This document shows positions 60,701 to 64,000 of a stretch of 64,000 nt of DNA, in pieces. The notes beneath the pieces were generated by a model. It saw only the letters and a list, made by a program, of their open reading frames with translations. It was not told the origin of the DNA and made no database searches. Position numbers and translations under genes: made by a program. This DNA comes from Chryseobacterium geocarposphaerae (lineage in GTDB: Bacteria; Bacteroidota; Bacteroidia; Flavobacteriales; Weeksellaceae), in the NCBI RefSeq assembly GCF_002797535.1, contig NZ_PGFD01000002.1, positions 496,001 through 560,000 on the forward strand, written 5' to 3'. Every line of letters begins with the position of its first letter. The stretch's first letter is position 1.

Positions 60701-60937
60701 TTACAAGCTAAAACCACAGATACAGCCTCCAGCAATAAAAGTAAGGATTCCGATGAGGATTCCGATTAAGGGAACTTTAAAACTGTATTTTTTTCCAGTA
60801 CTCGAAGCAGACATTATTCCTAAAATGACAGCAATTAAAATTGAAATAGCAAATGTGGCGAGACCTATGCAAAGGAAAATTATTCCCATTCCGGCAAGAT
60901 CTCCTCCTCCAAGATTACCGACTTCTAATAATTTCAT
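60701..60937 (-). CDS. Small membrane protein in the Lgt-like/radical SAM operon (78 aa)
   Basis: This 78-residue protein has two long hydrophobic segments (MGIIFLCIGLATFAISILIAVILGIM and VPLIGILIGILTFIAGGCICGF) separated by SASSTGKKYSFK. It resembles small DUF4190-like membrane proteins, but not enough for a sure assignment. It overlaps the Lgt-like gene by 23 bases and is 11 bases from the radical SAM ATG. It may hold the two enzymes or a substrate at the membrane; this is a guess from position alone. Confidence 0.65.
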   Translation of the reverse strand: MKLLEVGNLGGGDLAGMGIIFLCIGLATFAISILIAVILGIMSASSTGKKYSFKVPLIGILIGILTFIAGGCICGFSL

Positions 60938-61670
60938 GTGTATTTTTTTTCAATAGATAAATATAATAAATGACCACTAATAAACATACGATTTGTATCG
61001 TACTCAAATTCAAAATGATATTAAATTTTGGTTTAATGAAATCCAGGATAAATCTGAACGAGAAATAAAAAAGCATAAAAAGCTGGAATAAAACTCCTGA
61101 TCTGTAGGCATAATTCTTTTGAAAATATTTCAAAAAAATGAAAAGAATCAATAAAAATATCATCTCATATAAGGCAACAGGATGTCTATTGATATGATCT
61201 CCCAGATTCATTCCAAATATGGAATCAGTTGGTAATCCGTATGTTTCTTCATAAATTCCTGTACAAAAACAACCTATTCTTCCTATAAACATTGCCACAA
61301 TTAATGGATAAACCATTTTATCCCCGGTGCTTTCTTTTTTACCTATCATTTTTTTCATCAATTCAACCCCAACAAGACCACCTGATAAACCTCCTACAAT
61401 GGTATTATTCAGCCAGATATATATCCATAGATTTTGAGCTTTCATTAGATCGTAAGGTCTTTCTAATGAACCAATGAAATGTGAACCAAGCAGTGCCCCA
61501 AGAGTTGCAGCAATCAGGATAAGTAATGAATTTACACTACTGAATTTCTCTTTATCTTTTCTTTTTGCAAAAGTATAATACCTCATCCCTATAAAAATCC
61601 CTAAAGATTCTGTAATGGGATGCAATAAAACCTCTTTACCCAAAATGTGAAAAGTAAACGGAAAATCCAT
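60915..61670 (-). CDS. Prolipoprotein diacylglyceryl transferase (Lgt)-like paralogue
   Basis: The 251-residue membrane protein has about seven hydrophobic segments. The Lgt signature area reads GRIGCFCTGIYEETYG at residues 130-145. Arg131 is kept, but the two Asn of canonical GRxGNFxNGE are Cys, and two residues are inserted. The TIVGGLSGG stretch (90-98) replaces the HGG of E. coli Lgt. RHPVALYE (162-169) is conserved. True Lgt moves diacylglycerol to lipoprotein cysteine. This protein may use the same lipid donor with another acceptor. It is the first gene of the three-gene operon. Confidence 0.82.
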   Translation of the reverse strand: MDFPFTFHILGKEVLLHPITESLGIFIGMRYYTFAKRKDKEKFSSVNSLLILIAATLGALLGSHFIGSLERPYDLMKAQNLWIYIWLNNTIVGGLSGGLVGVELMKKMIGKKESTGDKMVYPLIVAMFIGRIGCFCTGIYEETYGLPTDSIFGMNLGDHINRHPVALYEMIFLLILFIFLKYFQKNYAYRSGVLFQLFMLFYFSFRFILDFIKPKFNIILNLSTIQIVCLLVVIYYIYLLKKNTHEIIRSR

Positions 61671-61732
61671 GGTTCCAAAAATATTGTTTTTAATTAAGAC
61701 TTTAATACTTTTCTATTGTCGATTCTTATTTT

Positions 61733-61967
61733 ATTTCCCGCAGATTTTCACAAATATTCACGCGAAAATGACTTAGGAAAATGGAGTATTAAGAAAATTA
61801 ATTCTGTGAACGTTAAAAAAATTCTACTGTTTGAGCGTGAGACAACATTTGAACCGAAGAACAAATACTGAATTCACGCGAGTTTTAGAATTTTTAGAGA
61901 ACAGAATTAATTTTTAGCGAAAGTTTCCAAGTCTTGAACTTTTGTTTCTTTTGTTTCAAGACAAAAG
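61733..61967. repeat. Large intergenic repeat element, right copy (inverse of 59045-59285)
   Basis: This 235-base element is the reverse complement of the left copy, with high identity and a few insertions or deletions in the middle and near the CACGCG end. It sits in the 386-base gap between the Lgt-like gene start (61670) and guaC (62057). No coding frame was found in the gap. A promoter for the operon must lie in 61671-61732 or within the element. Confidence 0.85.
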
Positions 61968-62056
61968 AAAATTAACTCATAAATTTTATAAAATCTTTCT
62001 AAATCAAATTTCAAATCAATCTTTTTCCTAAATTTAAGTAAAATAATTTCCAAATT

Positions 62057-63094
62057 ATGAGAATAGAATATGATATAAAACTGGGTTTTAAAGACGTAAT
62101 GTTTCGTCCGAAACGTTCTACCTTAAAATCACGCTCAGAAGTTAACTTAGACAGAGAATTTACCTTCAGACATACTAAAAAGAAATGGAAAGGCACTCCC
62201 ATCATTGCTGCCAATATGGATACGGTGGGAACTTTTGAAATGGCTGTGGAACTGGCAAAAGAAAAGATCATTACTGCCATTCATAAGCACTATACTCCTG
62301 AAGAATGGTCCTATTTTCTGAATAGCCAGTCTGAAGAAATTTATCAGTATATCGCACTAAGTACCGGAACCGGGAAAGCTGACGAAGAAAAAATAAAAAC
62401 GATTCTCGAAAAACACCCAAAAATCGAATTTCTCTGCATAGATGTAGCCAATGGGTATTCTGAGCATTTTGTGGAATTTGTGAAGAAAGCAAGAGCTAAC
62501 TTTCCTGATAAGATTATTATCGCCGGAAATGTGGTAACCGGAGAAATGGTTGAAGAACTTTTATTGGCAGGTGCAGATGTCATAAAAGTAGGAATCGGTC
62601 CCGGTTCTGTATGTACGACGCGTGTAAAAACAGGAGTCGGTTATCCTCAGCTTTCTGCCATTATAGAATGTGCAGACGCAGCGCATGGTCTGAAAGGTCA
62701 TATCATTGCAGACGGAGGCTGTAAAGTTCCGGGAGATGTTGCCAAAGCATTTGGTGGTGGAGCAGATTTTGTAATGCTCGGAGGAATGTTTGCTGGTCAC
62801 GATGAAAGTGGTGGTGAAATCGTAGAAGAAAATGGTAAAAAATTCAGGTTATTTTACGGGATGAGCTCTAAAACAGCCATGGACAAGCATTCGGGAGGTG
62901 TTGCAGAATATAGAGCTTCGGAAGGAAAAACCGTAAAAGTGGCTTATAAAGGACCTGTTTCGGAAACGGTAAAAGATATTTTGGGAGGAGTCCGCTCTAC
63001 TTGCACTTATGTAGGTGCATCTACTTTAAAGGAACTGTCTAAAAGAACAACTTTCATCCGAGTTCAGGAGCAGGAAAACCAAGTTTTTAATTAA
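62057..63094 (+). CDS. guaC: GMP reductase
   Basis: GMP reductase converts GMP to IMP with NADPH. The 345-residue protein begins [29 protein letters not shown], typical of GuaC and not of IMP dehydrogenase, and lacks the CBS pair. The catalytic Cys is in [20 protein letters not shown], and [35 protein letters not shown] is the phosphate site. [16 protein letters not shown] follows, then YKGPV. Length matches E. coli (347). The gene is monocistronic, convergent with fabG. Confidence 0.95.
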   Translation: MRIEYDIKLGFKDVMFRPKRSTLKSRSEVNLDREFTFRHTKKKWKGTPIIAANMDTVGTFEMAVELAKEKIITAIHKHYTPEEWSYFLNSQSEEIYQYIALSTGTGKADEEKIKTILEKHPKIEFLCIDVANGYSEHFVEFVKKARANFPDKIIIAGNVVTGEMVEELLLAGADVIKVGIGPGSVCTTRVKTGVGYPQLSAIIECADAAHGLKGHIIADGGCKVPGDVAKAFGGGADFVMLGGMFAGHDESGGEIVEENGKKFRLFYGMSSKTAMDKHSGGVAEYRASEGKTVKVAYKGPVSETVKDILGGVRSTCTYVGASTLKELSKRTTFIRVQEQENQVFN

Positions 63095-63221
63095 TGTTTT
63101 TAAAAAGTAGAGTTATTAATTAGCGCCTGCTTCTAACTAACTGATAATAAAAGAAAAAGATTCTCATGATATTAGTTTTTTTGGCTTTAGTTTACAACAA
63201 AGGTAAATCTATCATGAACAC

Positions 63222-63251
63222 AAAAAAATACCTCATGTGAGGTATTTTTTT
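63222..63251. terminator. Bidirectional terminator between guaC and fabG
   Basis: A perfect 14-bp stem (63222-63235, 63238-63251) has A7/T7 ends and ATACCTCA/TGAGGTAT inside, so it can stop transcription from either side. Confidence 0.9.
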
Positions 63252-63290
63252 GTAAAAAGCGACATAAAAGTTGTCTTTTTTGCTATTTTT

Positions 63291-64000
63291 TTAAGTTAAC
63301 AGTCCTCCGTCAACATTTAATGTTTGTCCTGTAATATAAGAAGACATTTCACTTCCTAAGAAAACACAAGCATTGGCAATATCTGCAGGTTTTCCTAATT
63401 TTTTCATAGGAATTGCTTCATTCCATTTTTGAGTGGCTTTTTCATCTAAGGCTGCCGTCATTTCAGTAGCAATAAATCCAGGAGCAATCGCATTGCAACG
63501 AATGTTTCTCGAACCTAACTCCAACGCCACAGATTTTGTAAATCCTATTACTCCTGCTTTAGAAGCCGCATAATTTGCCTGTCCTGCATTTCCGCTGATC
63601 CCTACTACAGAGGTCATATTGATGATAGATCCTGACTTTGCCTTCATCATTGGCTTAATAACCGCTTTGGTAAGGTTGAAAACAGAATCCAGGTTTACTT
63701 TGATAATGGTATCCCAGTCATCTTTAGACATTCTCAACAACAAGTTGTCTCTGGTAATACCCGCATTGTTAATCAGAATATCAATCTGTCCGAACTCAGC
63801 CATTACTTCATCTACTAATGTCTGGGCCGCATCAAAATCTGATGCATCCGACTGATACCCCTTAATTTGAGTTACAGAACTTAAAGTTTCTTCTAATTCT
63901 TTCGCTTTGTCTACAGAACCGGCGTAAGTGAATGCAACCTTTGCCCCTTGCTGAGCAAACATTTCAGCGATTCCTCTTCCGATTCCTCTTGTAGCTCCCG
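63291..64000 (-). CDS. fabG: 3-oxoacyl-[acyl-carrier-protein] reductase (start outside the window)
   Basis: FabG reduces 3-oxoacyl-ACP with NADPH in fatty acid elongation. The frame is open to the window edge; the ATG at 63962 is internal, since the codons before it read GATRGIGRGIAE, the NADPH-binding TGxxxGIG site. The rest has INNAGITRDNLLLRM, the catalytic Ser (MTSVVGISGNAGQ), Tyr and Lys (QANYAASKAGVIGFTKS) and the closing ITGQTLNVDGGLL. About 237 residues are visible, nearly the full length. It is close to accD in pathway but not in position. Confidence 0.93.
   Translation of the reverse strand, partial: GATRGIGRGIAEMFAQQGAKVAFTYAGSVDKAKELEETLSSVTQIKGYQSDASDFDAAQTLVDEVMAEFGQIDILINNAGITRDNLLLRMSKDDWDTIIKVNLDSVFNLTKAVIKPMMKAKSGSIINMTSVVGISGNAGQANYAASKAGVIGFTKSVALELGSRNIRCNAIAPGFIATEMTAALDEKATQKWNEAIPMKKLGKPADIANACVFLGSEMSSYITGQTLNVDGGLLT

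Overview
The window looks like a chromosomal segment of a Bacteroidota member, most likely Flavobacteriia and close to Chryseobacterium (Weeksellaceae). The grounds are the AT-rich composition, the near absence of Shine-Dalgarno sequences, TAnnTTTG-type -7 promoter elements (best at the tRNA-Val pair), SusC-like TonB receptors with a DUF4249 partner, a LytS/LytTR locus with 2TM proteins, and several dispersed palindromic intergenic repeats. The genus is inferred from gene content, not from a marker search. No phage, insertion sequence or CRISPR array was seen.

Layout. 1-8.2 kb: end of a flavoprotein gene, small membrane and lipoprotein genes, two thioredoxin-fold proteins, a TonB-C-like protein, mutS and a JmjC-like cupin. 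8.3-16 kb: bestrophin, an RNA methyltransferase, CBS protein, NAD kinase, class II aldolase, accD without its zinc ribbon, and a fused SpmA-SpmB membrane protein. 16-21 kb: an R2K-type ATP-grasp gene with a small partner, a double retropepsin, then exbB-exbD-tonB. 21-30.5 kb: DUF885 lipoprotein, DinB, an endonuclease III with no cysteine, Bcp, GNAT, ManC, SprT-like, TolC and FolC. 30.5-36.6 kb: two identical tRNA-Val genes, a small lipoprotein gene, glycosyltransferases, SufE and ClpC. 36.7-38.7 kb: a tandemly duplicated lipoprotein/secreted-protein pair. 39-43.7 kb: mnmA and small genes, one with a Cys/Gly-rich tail. 43.8-50.6 kb: a LytTR regulator, three 2TM proteins, an ICMT-like methyltransferase, a sensor kinase with a C-terminal 2TM domain, a TPR-like protein and a TonB receptor. 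50.9-58 kb: AraC/GyrI regulator, lipoprotein Cu/Zn-SOD, a Prc-type protease, and a TonB receptor with DUF4249 lipoprotein. 58.2-64 kb: surE, a three-gene Lgt-like/small membrane/radical SAM operon bracketed by inverted ~240-bp repeats, guaC and the 3' part of fabG.

The strongest candidate for an undescribed system is the Lgt-like plus radical SAM operon at 59.3-61.7 kb. The radical SAM protein has the cysteine layout I associate with the archaeal tetraether lipid synthase/MJ0619 group, and the Lgt paralogue has an altered signature. Together they suggest lipid-tail or lipid-anchor modification. The second candidate is the duplicated pair at 36.7-38.7 kb, where the lipoprotein copies are about 96% identical and the secreted partners have diverged strongly. 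Other notable points are loss of metal sites in AccD and Nth, the kinase-2TM fusion, and two small genes (8300-8461 and 30785-30949) that simple length cut-offs would miss.
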